From positions 62,001 to 126,000 of the forward strand of contig MNCI01019084.1 of NCBI GenBank assembly GCA_015680685.1: a DNA stretch of 64,000 nucleotides, read 5' to 3'. Each line of letters opens with the position of its first letter. The first letter of the stretch is position 1. Shown here piece after piece: positions 33,515 to 45,406 of this stretch. The stretch is from Gnetum montanum (lineage: Eukaryota; Streptophyta; Gnetopsida; Gnetales; Gnetaceae). The notes below the pieces were generated by a model that saw only the letters and a list, made by a program, of their open reading frames with translations, searched no databases and was not told where the DNA came from. The translations under genes were made by a program, and so were the position numbers.

Positions 33515-35060
33515 CTATTTTTTAATGTCTAACCCTTGTGGTGTTTCTTGTTTGAGGAGATAGGTAAGAATTCTATTATACCAATTTATCTCTATGGTTA
33601 ATTGATTGTTTACTACACCTGCAAAGAGGAGTTCATCTGGAAAGTGGTCAAAAATTGGATATTCATCCTCTTTGTTATCCAATTGTAATTGAGATAAATT
33701 ATCAGCAACAACATTCTTGGTTCCTTTACGATTAATCATTGTAAGATCAAACTCTTGTAAGATCATGAGCCATCGTATGATGCGAGGGCTCACCATTGGT
33801 TTATTCATTAGGAACCGTATTGCACTATGATCTGTATGTACAAATATCTGATAGGCCAATACATAGTGCCTAAATTTTTCTAGTGCAAACAACACAGCCA
33901 TTAACTCTTTTTTTGTTGTGGTGTAGCTGAGTTGTGCACTAGCAATACTTCAACATGCATAGTGGATGTAATAGGGACGTTTTTGATCATCTAATTGTGT
34001 AAGTAAAACTCCTAAAGAAAGATTGGATGCATCAATTATTATATGGAATGGCTTGGACCAGTCAGGAGCTTGTAGAATGGGTGTTTCTACGAGCTTCTAT
34101 TTTAAAGTTTGGAAAGCTATCTCACATTCCTTGGTCCATTCAAAGGGTACATCCTTTTTTATTAATTTGACCAATGGTTTTACAACCTTCGAAAAGTTCT
34201 CAATGAAGCGTTTGTAATAGCCAGTATGTCCAAGAAATGATTGGATATCTTTTATAGTTTTAGGTTGACAAGTGATTCCTTAGATGACTTTAACCTTTTT
34301 AGGATCTACCTCTATCCCTATTTGTAAAATCTTATGCCCTAATACAATGTCTTCTTGGACCATTAAATGGCATTTTTTCCAATTGAGCCTTAAGTTTGTT
34401 TCAACACATCATTTTAGTACTTGCTCTAATTGGTCCAATTCTTGCTCAAATTCCACTCCATAGTTGGATAAATCGTCCATGAAAACCTCCACACCGTTTC
34501 CTATTTGCTGCTAAAATATGATTAGAACCAAACATTGAAATGTTGTTGGGGCATTGCACAAGCCAAAAAACATTTGTTTATATGCAAATGTCCCCTAAGG
34601 ACTTGTGAATGTAGTCTTGGTTTGGTCTTATGGTGCTATTTGAATTTAATTGTATCCATTATAACCATCTAGAAAACTATAGTAGCAATGCGCTGCAATG
34701 GTATCTCAGACTTGGTCAACGAATGGAAATGGTAAATGGTCTTTAAATGTTGCCATGTTCAGTAGCCTAAAGTCTATACACACTCTCCATTTACCTCTCT
34801 TTTTGGGCACAATGATTAATGGGCTAACGCATTCACTGTCAGCAATGGGGTAGATGAACCCAGCTTTTAGAAATTGTTCAATTTCTTCTTTAACCACTTG
34901 CTTAAGATTTGGGTTCAGTTATCTTTGTGGTTATCGTCGAGGCTTCATGGAGGGGTCAATGTAAATTTTGTGTTGGCATATCCTAGGATCTATTCTAGTT
35001 AATTCGGGATATGACAAAGCAAAGGCTTTCAACCAATTGTTTAGCATTTCTAGTTGTCTT
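33515..35060 (-). pseudogene. Reverse transcriptase and RNase H of D, broken
   Basis: RT: A-G-F-I-Y-P-I-A-D-S-E, S-P-L-I-I-V-P-K-K and W-R-V-C-I-D-F-R-L-L-N (34897-34706), then F-L-D-G-Y-N-G-Y-N (about 34640-34690) and the catalytic F-M-D-D (34466-34483), followed by L-R-L-N-W-K-K-C. RNase H: I-I-I-D-A-S-N (about 34040), L-G-V-L-L-T-Q, L-S-Y-T-T-T-K-K-E-L, V-H-T-D-H-S-A-I-R-F-L and N-V-V-A-D-N-L-S (33901-33640). Stops occur, for example after Q-V-L-K near 34410 and inside the RNase H. The catalytic Asp residues of F-M-D-D are intact. The same region is truncated in D' and deleted in F. Confidence 0.85.
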
Positions 35061-35439
35061 TATTTTTTTTGACAAGCAAGCTTAGCGTTAATGATTACCG
35101 ATTTTCCATTCTTGAGAAATGTATATTCCATACCAGTGGGCAAAGGTTTTAACTCAAGGGGCTCTTTCTTAAACTTGTCAAGGATTTTTAACTTCCCCCA
35201 ATTGATATTTTCGATGTCAGTACTTGGAATTTGGCAGTGGACTTGCTCTAATGTATCTATGCTATCGATGTAGGCACAAGTTAAGCTCTTAGTTGGTTCC
35301 ATGCATAGAGTTGAATTGCTCTCTTGGTTAGCTATCAGCCACTAGGTGCCTTCCTATCTTGTGGCTGCTACATACAGGCATCTTTGTATGTTAGTTATTT
35401 GTGCACACTAGTTACATGTAGGCAATGTTAAACGTTGTA

Positions 35440-36190
35440 CAAACTAGGAATTCTCCATGCAATTACACCCTGTGTTACTATATGCAATGCATGGAACTTT
35501 CTTCTTCCTGATCTTTCTAAATGTATTTTCCTTTAATATTTCCAAGGAAAGATCATGTATTCCTAGGCACACATTAATTGTGCTTAGCCATGCTCTTTCC
35601 ATAATGATTGGGAAGTCCCCCTTACAGTTGTTGACTTGAATCACTAGGAAATTAGTTGGATACAACCGCCCACAAACAATGGTGACAATGTCCTTCACTA
35701 GTCCTAATGGGACAGTGATGGACTGGTCAGCCAACTCTAAATGAATATTACTTTTTTTTAGTGGAGGCAGGTTCCAGGCTTTGTACATTTCTTGGGAGAT
35801 TAAGTTAACACCAAAACCTGAATCCAAAAGAGCTTTGCAAGGCTCATTCCTATTTATTTGCAAATATATAAGCGGACTTCTAGGATCAAAGAATTTCCTA
35901 AAAAGATGGCCAGATTTAATCCAATTGCTGATGGCATGAGTCAACATGACCATATGCATTGGGCATGGTTTTTGGTTCGAAGGAAGCTCCAAAGATTCAA
36001 AAGATGATGAGGCATTTGGAGGATTAACCGCTTGTAGTTATAAGGACTTAGTTGGACTATTGGTTCTAAATAAAGGTTTCTTATTTGTGCCATTGTATGA
36101 ACCAATAGTAGATTGAGGGTCGAAAGCCCTTGTAGCATTACATTGCTACATCTGGGTAGGGAGCTCACCCTGCATAGCTGGAGCAAGTGG
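35440..36190 (-). pseudogene. Protease of D
   Basis: The frame 35992-35444 covers M-V-M-L-T-H-A-I-S-N-W-I-K, I-Y-L-Q-I-N-R-N-E, the active site A-L-L-D-S-G-F-G-V-N-L-I-S, V-P-L-G-L-V-K-D-I-V and F-P-I-I-M-E-R-A-W-L. D-S-G fits a retropepsin. The flap-side G-R has become E-R. Unlike most frames here it is open for 182 codons. A Pro/Ser-rich linker precedes it (36186-35941). F (54065-54850) and D' have related copies. Confidence 0.8.
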
Positions 36191-36399
36191 TAATGGAGCT
36201 AAGGGTAGAAGAGGTATAGCTAGATGAGAAGGATAGTGTGTATGTGGAACATCACTTCTAGGAGAAGGATTTCTAAAGTACTCATGGGTCTGGTAGTGAG
36301 GCTAGGGAGTGACATGACTAGTAGAGTCATGTGGAGAGATCAGCTACTACACGTAGTATCCGTACGGGTTAGGTTGATGGTAAGGGTATTATTGACAAG

Positions 36400-38470
36400 G
36401 TAATCGCATTCCTCATGATTGTGGGTTTTGCCACTATTGATACTATTCACTTGGTTGTGGTGGAGCTCCACTCAGATAATATGTTAAAGGTTGGTGGAAC
36501 TGCCTTGGATTACCTTGAGGATAAGGTAACCTCTTGGGTGTCTATCGTTTGTTTAATCGTGGGTTTAGTGCATACACCCCAGATTCTTGTAGATGTGACG
36601 CTATTGGGTAACATCCTTTAGGATGGTCATATTGGCATATTTCACATCTGCCATCATTTTCTATGTCTGAATCCACAACCTCTTCAATGACAAAAACTTT
36701 GTCCTTACCCTTGTTATGTGCATATTTAGCTTCTCTCTTTTTCCTTCTCCCTCGATCACTACCTTGCTCTCTAGACTCCTCTACTATTTTTAGAATAGTT
36801 TGAAATTTATTGTCCAAGGAGTTCCACATTTGATCTACCATTGCCGATACTTTTGATGAAAATTTTTGAATGGGCAAGGTTTTCCTATTCACCATCTCTT
36901 CAAGTGATGACTCTTCTTCATCTTCACAAAATCTAACTTTCTTCTTTCAGAGGGGAGGATCTCTATTGTATTCCTCTATGCTTTCTCTTTTCCTTAACTC
37001 ACCTTCCTCCTTGGCAACTTGCTCCAACAATCTTTGTACTTAATGGGCTCTAAGCTTGGATAGTCTTCCTTGGGCGTATCTTCACATTTCATACCTAAGC
37101 CCATCTATGAGATGACATAGTTGTTCCCTCTACAAGTAACCATGGCTAGGGCAACGATGTAATAATGCATAATATTGGCCCATGGTAGCATCCAAGGGTT
37201 TGTGTCCTCCTTGTTTCCATCCTTGGATTTTCTTTCGCAAGTTGGACACTCGATAGTATGTTTGATACTTATTGTTGAATAGCTCTAACATGGTACTCCA
37301 TCGACGAATGGACTCCAGTTCTATGGATTGGTACCAGCTTTCTACTTCCTTAATCAGTGTCTGTGGAAACAACTTGAGTTTTTGCCATCCATTTTCTATG
37401 TTTTTCAAGGCACATGCATCATGAAATGCTTGTAGATGGTTTTGAGAATTAGCATTATATCCTCCTTCAAATCGTGGGATGTTATTCATGTCTAGTCTTT
37501 TGATCCTACTATCTTTCTCATGCCTTGTTGGGATTCTAATGACCTCAGTTATATCTAACATACTTCAGGTGGTGAGTAGGGGTTCATTGTGATCATACTA
37601 TCTATGGTGTCTATGATGCTTATGTTGTTCCCTACTCTCCATTCTTTTGTGATGTGTTTCTCTAGAATGCCCTCATCCCCTTTCTTGACTATTTTGTCTA
37701 TGATCTCTATTTCACCTACCATTATCCTCAGGGTCTTTTCCTTTGTGGCTACATTCAGATCCTAAAGGAGAGGGTGAAGGAGATTATGAAGGTGAAGAGG
37801 AAGGAGAACTGGCACCATGACGGTGCCTGCTACCTTACCTTCGATGGTTGTGGCCTCAATCGTGGTTATGATCGAAATGTCCATCTTTTTCATGCATGTG
37901 TGTTCCTTTTTTGGACCCTTTGTGTTCGTCGGTACCAAAATCTGGGTTATGGATAGTTGAGTGAAGATTCTGATACACAACCCCTTGACCGAAGTCAACG
38001 GGAGGAACATTATTTTGTAGAAAAACTCTTGAGATAGGTTCACCACCCTCATTCTCACTTAGAACATACGGGACATCTTGAGACCACTTTTCCTTCATAG
38101 ATTTGTAATGTCTCTCCTATTGTAGGTTCCTTTGATGTTGTGGCTCCATGGGTCGATACTCTCTCAAGTCGTGTTGATGCACAACATATTCTATCTATAA
38201 GTGTTGCATACCAATTCATGTGAGAGCACGAAGAAGCATGCTTGGGATTAAGGGATCAGTAAGTAACAGTATGTTACCTTCTAAATCATGTCATCTCAAC
38301 TGTTCATCCTGGTGGAGGATAAAGGTAAAGTCTGGTACATACTCATTGGGATGAGCATATACCAAGCGAAATTGTTGGGGTATAGGCAAATCATCATGTA
38401 TACTATGCCTTTGATTGTTCATTGTGTTGGACCTAGGCGATGAAGCACTCTCATAAGAAGAAGGAGACAT
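36400..38470 (-). pseudogene. gag of D, broken
   Basis: The ATG at 38470 opens M-S-P-S-S-Y-E-S-A-S. There follow Q-Q-F-R-L-V-Y-A-H-P-N-E-Y, a charged His/Asp-rich part (38098-37762) and the gag core (37561-37130) with I-P-R-F-E-G-G-Y, L-Q-A-F-H-D-A-C-A, W-Y-Q-S-I and Y-Q-T-Y-Y-R-V-S-N-L. After a stop the frame leads to N-R-K-T-L-P-I-Q-K (36895 on) and the zinc-knuckle variant C-E-I-C-Q-Y-D-H-P-K-G-C with H-L-Q-E-S-G-V-Y-A-L-N-P. The long N-terminal extension is absent from A, B and G, whose gags start close to the core. Confidence 0.8.
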
Positions 38471-38585
38471 GATTGATTATTCAGTGTGCAATACTCTTTC
38501 TTGATAATTGTAGGATTACTAACCCTAAGGGTTCATTCCAATGATGGGAAGATTCCTAAGTTCTAATTAGCACACAAACAACAAA

Positions 38586-38605
38586 GTTCCCAGAAATTGT
38601 GCCAA
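38586..38605 (-). other. Primer-binding site of D, decayed
   Basis: Minus-strand TTGGCACAATTTCTGGGAAC directly follows the LTR and is a degraded form of the tRNA-Asp-type site. Confidence 0.55.
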
Positions 38606-39441
38606 TGATGGATGTCAAGGTACCCCTATGCTCAACCATATGAATACAAGCGTTCATGCATGATTCAGTTGAACTCCAAGGACTAAGTGCTTATGTGCCT
38701 TCACAGAAGAAGGATGGGTTAGGTGATCATTGTCTTCGCAAGCTTACTTGTATGGCACAATTTTATGATTAAGTAAACTTGAGGTATGTGATTTTTATGG
38801 TTTTTTATGTTTTATGTTCTTGGTGCTTAAAATGGAGAAATGAAATAATTTAATAACTAATTTGATTTAACTAAACAACTATGCTCTAACTAGTGCTAAC
38901 ACTAGCATCTGTTCCCACTCTCTGTACACATCCTAAACTAGTGCAAGACAACTGGGATTACCAAACAATAATCGTTATTGGATTACTAAGTGTTCCACGT
39001 ATGCTCGAAGTGGTCGTAATGAGTGTGCTTGCTTGTGAATATTAATGAATCAATAAAAGCAACATCAATTAACTAATAAGAGCATTAAATAAATGTAAAT
39101 AACATTAAATGCAATAAATAAGCTATTATGAATGTTTCAAGGTTTAAGTTCGTCTTTATTTCAAAACACAAGGTGTGCTTAGGTACACAATGCTCGAATA
39201 AAGATCCGTTCACTTTATGACGCCTATTGTGGACACTTAGAAATAATTCTAACTCTAGAAAGGAAAAACTAAAAGAGTTCAAGTAAGGGACTAAGAAACT
39301 AACTATCCTATTACCAAACCAAGTGTGCCCGCCTCTTATTTATAGGCAACGAGATAGGTTTTGACATCAAATGTCTGATATCGCTTGGTAGGCTCCAATA
39401 TCATAGATGTCATATTGTGGACCCAATATTGCAACTCATCA
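38606..39441 (-). repeat. 5' LTR of D
   Basis: Minus strand from TGATGAGTTGC (39441) to ATCCATCA (38606), 836 bp, with a TATA box at 39334-39346. Its outer end abuts B2 gag at 39442 (GTCTAGATCATTGG), inside a reading frame. Confidence 0.85.
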
Positions 39442-41400
39442 GTCTAGATCATTGGAACCAAGTTCCATCCACCAGTGGTCCACAATGTTGTAGCTTTTCA
39501 ACAAAAAATACCAAACCTATGTAAGAATGTTCAACCTAAGAAAACAAATCAAAGGGTGAAAGTAAGAAAATCATGAACCCTTAGATGTGGCTTTGGATAG
39601 ATACTATTTGCTACTACATAGATGTTTTGGCCATGATTTCTCTCAAAAAGAGCAACTTTTCCACATCATAGATGGGCTTTGTAATGAAATGAGAGAGATC
39701 CTTGGGATTTATGCCCAAGGTCAGTTATACAAACTGAAAGTCCAATAGATACAAAGGCTAATTAAGTGGGTGGCAAAAGAAGAGGGAGAGATATGTAAAC
39801 AAGAGAATGTAGAGGAAAATAAGTGGGACCCAACTCTTCAAAAGAAAAAAAGAGGTAGCTCTCGATGAGGTGGCTTCATAACAAACATTACTAATACCAA
39901 AGTCTATCGATGAGCTTGACGCAAAGTTGGATAAGTTGTCGAAATGGATAAATAAGAAAGTTAAAACTTGTGTAGAAATCATAGAGAAGAGAGTAGTGAA
40001 AAATGAATCAAGTGATCGCAACAAAAGGAGGAAAAAGAACCAAGACATAGGTAAGAACACTATTCAGCAGAAAAGGAAAATGGTTGTAGAAGAAGAGGCT
40101 ATAGACTCAACCACCAAAGAAGATGATGGATGTGACATCTACATATATGAACATTTGAAGGGCTATTGCCCAGTCATGTTACATCTACATGAGTATTGGG
40201 ATTTTACATTGAATCCCAAGTTTGTACAAAAGAAAATGACTAAGAAATTATCTTGCTCACAAGGTAATTATAGATAATCCTACAACCAATCATACTATCC
40301 TAGTGGGACTTCTTATCAAGCTCAAAACTACTATTAACTGTAGTGGAAAAACCCACAATCATGGAGGAGGACATGATCAAACTAGCCCTACCCTTACTGC
40401 CAGTCGAACTCATACAAATATTATGTTCAACAACCTATTTCCACAACTAGTTCTACTTCCTCTATTTCAAATCACTACTACCACTCTCTTGAATAGTATT
40501 GACCTGCAACATCTTCTAAAGGATCACCACCTCACACCTCTCATCATCCATCATATCCTTAATATTCTCATATTTTCCTCCACCATATGTCGCTGCCAAC
40601 AACATAGAAAGGTTTAGCACCATAACATCAATGAAAAAATGCCACTTGTACTATGAACATACACAAAAATGATGATGGCAATAGATCTCCACCACAATCT
40701 TGGAAACACCATTTCTTTAGGATGGTTCCCATATGTAAGCACAACACTCATGGATCTATTAACTCATCAAAACTAGCACAAAGCCAATCTAATGCAACAA
40801 CCTTCCTCGCTAGAATGATGTCTCTTAATCATACAAAAATGCCAACCACCATTACCACTCCAACACAATACATAAATGATAAAATTATTATTATGGAGAG
40901 ACAAGAAAATCCATGCATCACTAATACAAAAGGATGCAGTTGAGGACCAAAAATTCAAAATATTAACACAACCCATAACAAAGTTCAGGAATAAGCATGT
41001 GAGCAAAAACTAGTCTATGCAGTAGCCACTAAACTAGAATAAATCTAGTGTCTTGAAAATGAGAATAGAAAATTGTTTTAAAGATGCATGGAGGCAAATG
41101 ATCTACTTATTAATTCTATAATTAAGAAAATGAACCAAACAGAGGACTTAGACACATATATCTTACACTCTAATTATACATCAAAAAAGGATATTAAACA
41201 TGGAGACCTAGAAATTAAAATAGAAAATCAAGAAGAAGAAGCAAATACATCTAGATCCTTCAAAATGCAAATACCTTCAAGTCTAGATGAAGATACATCT
41301 CTAAATGATCCAAATAAGACTATCACCAATGTTAGGTGTGCTACCACACAATTAATTAATTAGTAATCGTGATAGATGGGAAACTAGCGATGTATAACCA
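39442..41400 (+). pseudogene. gag of B2, 5' half missing, broken
   Basis: Resumes mid-core: R-S-L-E-P-S-S-I-type sequence, W-S-T-M-L, Y-Q-T-Y-V-R-M-F-N-L-R, then H-I-I-D-G-L-C-N-E-M-R-E-I-L. A 116-codon open piece (39927-40277) carries the knuckle variant C-D-I-Y-I-Y-E-H-L-K-G-Y-C. The B-specific tail (40653-40943 and 41088-41363, ending N-V-R-C-A-T-T-Q-L-I-N) follows. Frames are shifted several times. Confidence 0.75.
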
Positions 41401-41445
41401 GGGGATTGTGTGGTCCATTTTCTAAATGTGTGATCATAAGATTAG

Positions 41446-41459
41446 TCATGGGGGAGATG
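41446..41459 (+). other. Internal purine tract of B2
   Basis: TCATGGGGGAGATG after the gag tail; same motif and place as in D and F. Confidence 0.55.
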
Positions 41460-41888
41460 CTCCATCCTGATTAAGAACTAATAAGTATTTTTCACCTTTT
41501 TGTTATTTTACAATTTTTTATCATTTTCCTATTTCTTCCAAAATTTTCTAATTCTTCATATGTTTTTCATTTCTTAATATTTTCTTTTCTTTATACTTTT
41601 TCTTTGTTTGATTCATCCTATTTATGTTTTATGAATGTATTTCATGTTTTTGTTAACAATATTGCCAAGTCATGATGCAGAAGTTAATGCTATGTGTTCG
41701 GTTTTTGTGCTATGCTATCAAGATGATTGGGTAAGTAATTGTGTAAAGCAATGAGACCACCTCATCCATCCCTCTAGCTCTCTGAATAAAAGGTCTTTTT
41801 CGTAGAAATAATTTAATTCTTCTTTAAAAAAAGTAAAATTAATCAATCATCATTGTACCTCGAAGAAAGAGGGAATAACCAAGTGTGA

Positions 41889-42660
41889 ATGGCAAAGGGT
41901 GTGACCTCAAGGGGACTTGTTGGGTTCTGTTCTTGACTTCCTTCATGTCGTTTATGACTCGTCGAGGAACGTATCATCACTCCTTTGTTGACCAATACAT
42001 AGGAAGCTATGTCTTTGCATAGTGTGGTTTCCATTTTAAAAAATTTAAAATAAAAAAAGGATAAAAAATAGAAACAATGAAAAAAATTTAAAAAATAATA
42101 ATGGAAATTCAAAGCACACCCCTTAGACACAATAATAGGCTACAAGCATTAGTAATGGGGCTCGAAAGACATGTTACCCATGCCTGAACATGCCCCTCTA
42201 ACTAAGACCCTTCCTTCCTTCTTCTTTTTTATTTTCTTTTTAGAGTGATGATTATTTTTTGAGGTGGTTATGGACTCATGGTGATCAGTAGGAAGGAACA
42301 CATCAATGTGAGGTCACTGTTCATGGTATGGACTTTGTCTGAACTTGCACAAATAGGTATGTTGATAATTTAATCACACTTTTCATAAGAACTTATTGTG
42401 GACATGTTTAACTACCTTTAAATCATAATCTCTACAATCCCTTCTCATCCCATTATTCACCTCACTGTTATATGTGATTATGAGCCTTTTTTTTGGTATA
42501 GTATAGTGCAACCTCCTAACCACGATAGTTGTGTGTCATTTGGAATAAAGACATGATCTACATTTAACTTCTTGGGTGCCCATAGACATCTCTAGAAGTG
42601 GTTATGCAAGGGCATTATGGTAGAAGCCTGCTTTGGGGAGGATCCACTTGCATAACTTTT
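41889..42660 (+). pseudogene. Env-position reading frame of B2 (downstream module)
   Basis: The ATG at 41889 opens M-A-K-G-V-T-S-R-G-L-V. In the same frame, past many stops, come M-L-P-M-P-E-H-A-P-L-T-K-T-L (near 42170-42210) and E-H-I-N-V-R-S-L, which align with the F and D versions. Most codons between are unreadable. The block ends with GGGCATTATGG ... GGGGAGGATCCACTTG (42610-42650), shared by all elements. Confidence 0.45.
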
Positions 42661-43138
42661 GTTGATCGTGGCTTTAAACTAACCTTCCCATCTTTCAAAA
42701 CATCAATGTATTTTCTTTGAATTTGTGCATAATTTTGGGACTACTTCTCACCTATTTTATTAATTTTTCCTATTTTTCTATTCCCATATCCATTAATATT
42801 TCTTGGCAATCTTCTAAATCAAAGCTTTTGTTTCAATTATTCGAAAACTTGTGTGCTTTCAAAGTTACGCTTATTAGTCATGGGAGCTAGAGATGCTTGC
42901 ATGAAAATTTTTGAAATTTTTCCAACATCCTATTTTCAAGCATTGTGGTAACTAATAGTAATTGATCAAAATAATGTAAACGGCTTGATGATTTTAGTTA
43001 CCTCATAGCCTTGAGCATAGTATGTTGTAATTACCTTGTGCTTAAATGAAAACCAAGGGATTCGAAAAGGGTTAATTATTAAGGAAAACTTAACAAAACT
43101 AATGTTGATCCTTTGATGACTATAGGTGATGCTAAAAG

Positions 43139-43375
43139 AAATTCCTAAGAAAGAAGGTCTTTTGCTAGGCATGAAAGAAAATCCAAGAGGGTGACAATGG
43201 AGGATATGCCCATAGAAAAATTGTAGCACATGCAAGATAGTAGCTTAAACTTTGCATGTTTGCTAGATCCATGGGATGACAATAAGAAATTTCAATCCAT
43301 CCTTTAAGAATGTTCTACATAACTAGAGAAGCATCGCTAGCGGTAACAAGAAGAATCATATTCAGTGGATTTTTG
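43139..43375 (+). pseudogene. 3' cargo ORF of B2 (B-family specific), broken
   Basis: ATG after GACTATAGGTG; M-L-K-E-I-P-K-K-E-G, then M-E-D-M-P-I-E-K, C-L-L-D-P-W-D-D-N-K-K-F-Q-S-I-L and E-C-S-T, matching B1 with conservative changes. Confidence 0.4.
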
Positions 43376-43594
43376 AAAACCTTTGTAAATTTTCTAATCT
43401 TCAATGTCTGTTTAGTGTTTTTGGCACTTTATCACTTTTTATGCATCCACTCAAATAAAGTTTTGTAATGTGGCACTTAGAGTCAATTAGCAGTTAGCAT
43501 CAATTAATAATCCCATCATTCCCAATTTTTTGTAAAGAAAGTGTGGTCCTATCCTGTTAACTTGAGGATGAGTTTTTACTCAATCATGGGGATA

Positions 43595-44525
43595 TGATGA
43601 AGCATCAATTGGTTGTGTTAACACAGCCATGTTGAGGTAGATTCCTCGATTCATGCCATTACATCTATTTGAATAAACAATTAATTTTTGTCAGCTTCAA
43701 TATCGAATATTTGATATCAGAGACAAGATGCAATGTCAGATATCCAATATCGTGGGACGTGTGTGATTTTATAAATATAGTGCTTGGGTGCATGGTTTGA
43801 GAATAACTTTTGTAATAGAGTAGTCAAAATCTTGCAATTTTATTCTGTAGTCTTAGAGAACAATCAGTGAGTGCCTGTAGTGTGGATTTGAGTTAGTTGT
43901 ACAATGTCTTATTCAAGTGGCAATGTACTTGAACACATTCCATGACTGGCAATAAGATCAAGATTGATTCTTATTCACTGCAGCACTTTGACTTAGATTA
44001 AATTTACTTTTAATGCAATTTATATTCCATGTACTTAGTTAATATTTACATTTCTATGCACATTAATGAATTGGCAAAATGAGCATGACTAGTTTTGAGT
44101 GTAAACACGTATTTGCCTAGTAACCCCAACAGTGTTATTGCTTAGTTTGCTTAGTATCTTAGTGCTTGGTAATCCTAGTACTGGATACATGGGTTCAGGA
44201 TATGTATAGCAAGCTAGGAAAGGACATTCATCATTGTAGGCTAGTTTAGACTTTACTTTCCATTGTTAATTAGATTAAACAATTAATTTCTTTATTATCA
44301 TTAGGAGTAGCTTAGGTCCGAACAACATCAAGAATCATATGCCTCACTCTAGACTAAACCATACATAACAAAGCAACCACTAGTCCAAGTGGAAAGACAA
44401 CGAACTATGATCATGGCATAATGATCTAGATGCCATGACTAGTCCCATCCATGGAATTTGACTTGATTGCGCATGAATGCCTGTGATTCATATGGTTGGA
44501 CATAGGGGCACCTCACCGCTTACCA
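43595..44525 (+). repeat. 3' LTR of B2 (complete)
   Basis: 931 bp, TGATGAAGC to CTTACCA, preceded by CATGGGGATA (polypurine tract). The U5 end CATATGGTTGG...GGGGCACCTC resembles the U5 end of A, D, F and G. TATA-like TTTATAAATATAG at about 43770. Confidence 0.85.
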
Positions 44526-44693
44526 CTATGTCATTTTCTATGAATACAATAAAATAAAATTTTGTAATGAAGTGCTCAGTTTTGTTATGTTAGTTTGTTA
44601 TGTCAAGTGTCAATCAATAATTCCATACCTTCCCAATTTTGTAAAGGAACTCAGGGACAAGTTTTCAGTTAATCATGGGGATATGATGAAGCA
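44526..44693 (+). other. Right-hand remnant of B1 interior with target duplication and polypurine tract
   Basis: CTATG (44526-44530) is the right target copy of B2. The rest aligns with 43440-43594 of B2 and ends AATCATGGGGATA, the tract before the B1 3' LTR. Confidence 0.8.
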
Positions 44694-45406
44694 TGAAAGT
44701 GTCACATCGATGGGTTCTTGTCGATGCAGCCCTGTCAATGTGGTGTTCCTCATCGATAGGGCTACGTTGATGTAGTGTTTGCTATGTTTATGAGGCCTTG
44801 TCAATGTAGTGTCTATTTTCTCCTATAAATACATGTGCTACCACTGCATATTAGCATTCTTTGGTCAATAGAGTAGCCAAACTCTTGTAGTTTTATTCTA
44901 TATCCTTAGAGAACAATCAATGAGTGCTCATAGTGTGGATCTAAGTCAATTGTATGACATCTTATTTGAGTGGTAATGTACCTAGACATATTCCATAAAT
45001 GACAATAAGATCTAGATTGATTCTTATTCATTACAACACTTTGATTTAGAGTAAATTTACTTTTCATGCAATTTATGTTTCATGTACTTAGTCAATATTT
45101 ACATTTACATGCATGTTAATGAATTAGTGGAATGAGAACAACCAATTTTGAGCATAAACATGTATTCGCTTGGTAATCCCAATAGCATTATTGCTTGGTT
45201 TTCCTAGTAGCATAGTGCTTGGTAATCCTAGTAGTCGATACATGAGTTCAAGATGTGTACAATAAGATAGGCATGGACACTCATTGCCCGTAGGCTAGTT
45301 TAGACTTTACTTTCTGTTGCTAATTAATTAAATAATTGATTTCTTTATTGTCATTAAGAGTAGCCTAAGGTTGAAAGAACATCAAGAATCATATGCCTTA
45401 CTTTGG
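44694..45406 (+). repeat. 3' LTR of B1, truncated
   Basis: Begins TGATGAAGCATG, with TATA at 44823-44830. Similarity to the 5' copy stops at ATGCCTTACTTTG; host tandem repeat follows. The last ~250 bp, and any target duplication, are missing. Confidence 0.8.

Larger units (their letters stand above)
29520..39441 (-). mobile_element. Element D: full-length but dead Athila/Tat-like Ty3/gypsy retrotransposon
   Basis: LTR 38606-39441, primer site, gag (38470-36400), protease (36190-35440), RT-RNase H (about 35060-33515), integrase (33340-32240), internal purine tract, a downstream env-position reading frame (31840-31292), polypurine tract, LTR 29520-30376. The order protease-RT-RNaseH-integrase defines Ty3/gypsy. 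F-M-D-D and L-D-G-Y-x-G-Y-N motifs and the tRNA-Asp-like primer site point to the Athila/Tat side. It is the only element here with a complete pol and is the natural candidate for the helper of A, B and G. It is inserted in the B2 gag at 39442. Confidence 0.85.
25261..44525 (+). mobile_element. Element B2: non-autonomous LTR retrotransposon inserted in B1
   Basis: Left remnant of the 5' LTR (25261-25820), then the minus-strand D'/D block (25821-39441), then the second half of gag (39442-41400), the downstream module and 3' cargo (41448-43594), and a complete 3' LTR (43595-44525). The rest of the 5' LTR, the leader and the gag start are missing. They were lost in a deletion that also removed the end of D'. 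Like B1 it has no pol. Confidence 0.82.
20361..45406 (+). mobile_element. Element B1: non-autonomous LTR retrotransposon, outermost of a three-level nest
   Basis: 5' LTR 20361-21098, broken gag 21190-23580, downstream module and 3' cargo to 25255, then the B2 insertion (25261-44525), then the last bases of the B1 interior (44531-44693) and a truncated 3' LTR (44694-45406). Removing B2 joins TTTTTTTCACTCTG to TCATTTTCTATG, which aligns base for base with B2's own 3' region (near 43425-43452). That proves the nesting. No pol motifs occur. The element lies in a tandem repeat on both sides. Its 5' LTR lacks the end of U5 and the primer site. Confidence 0.82.
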
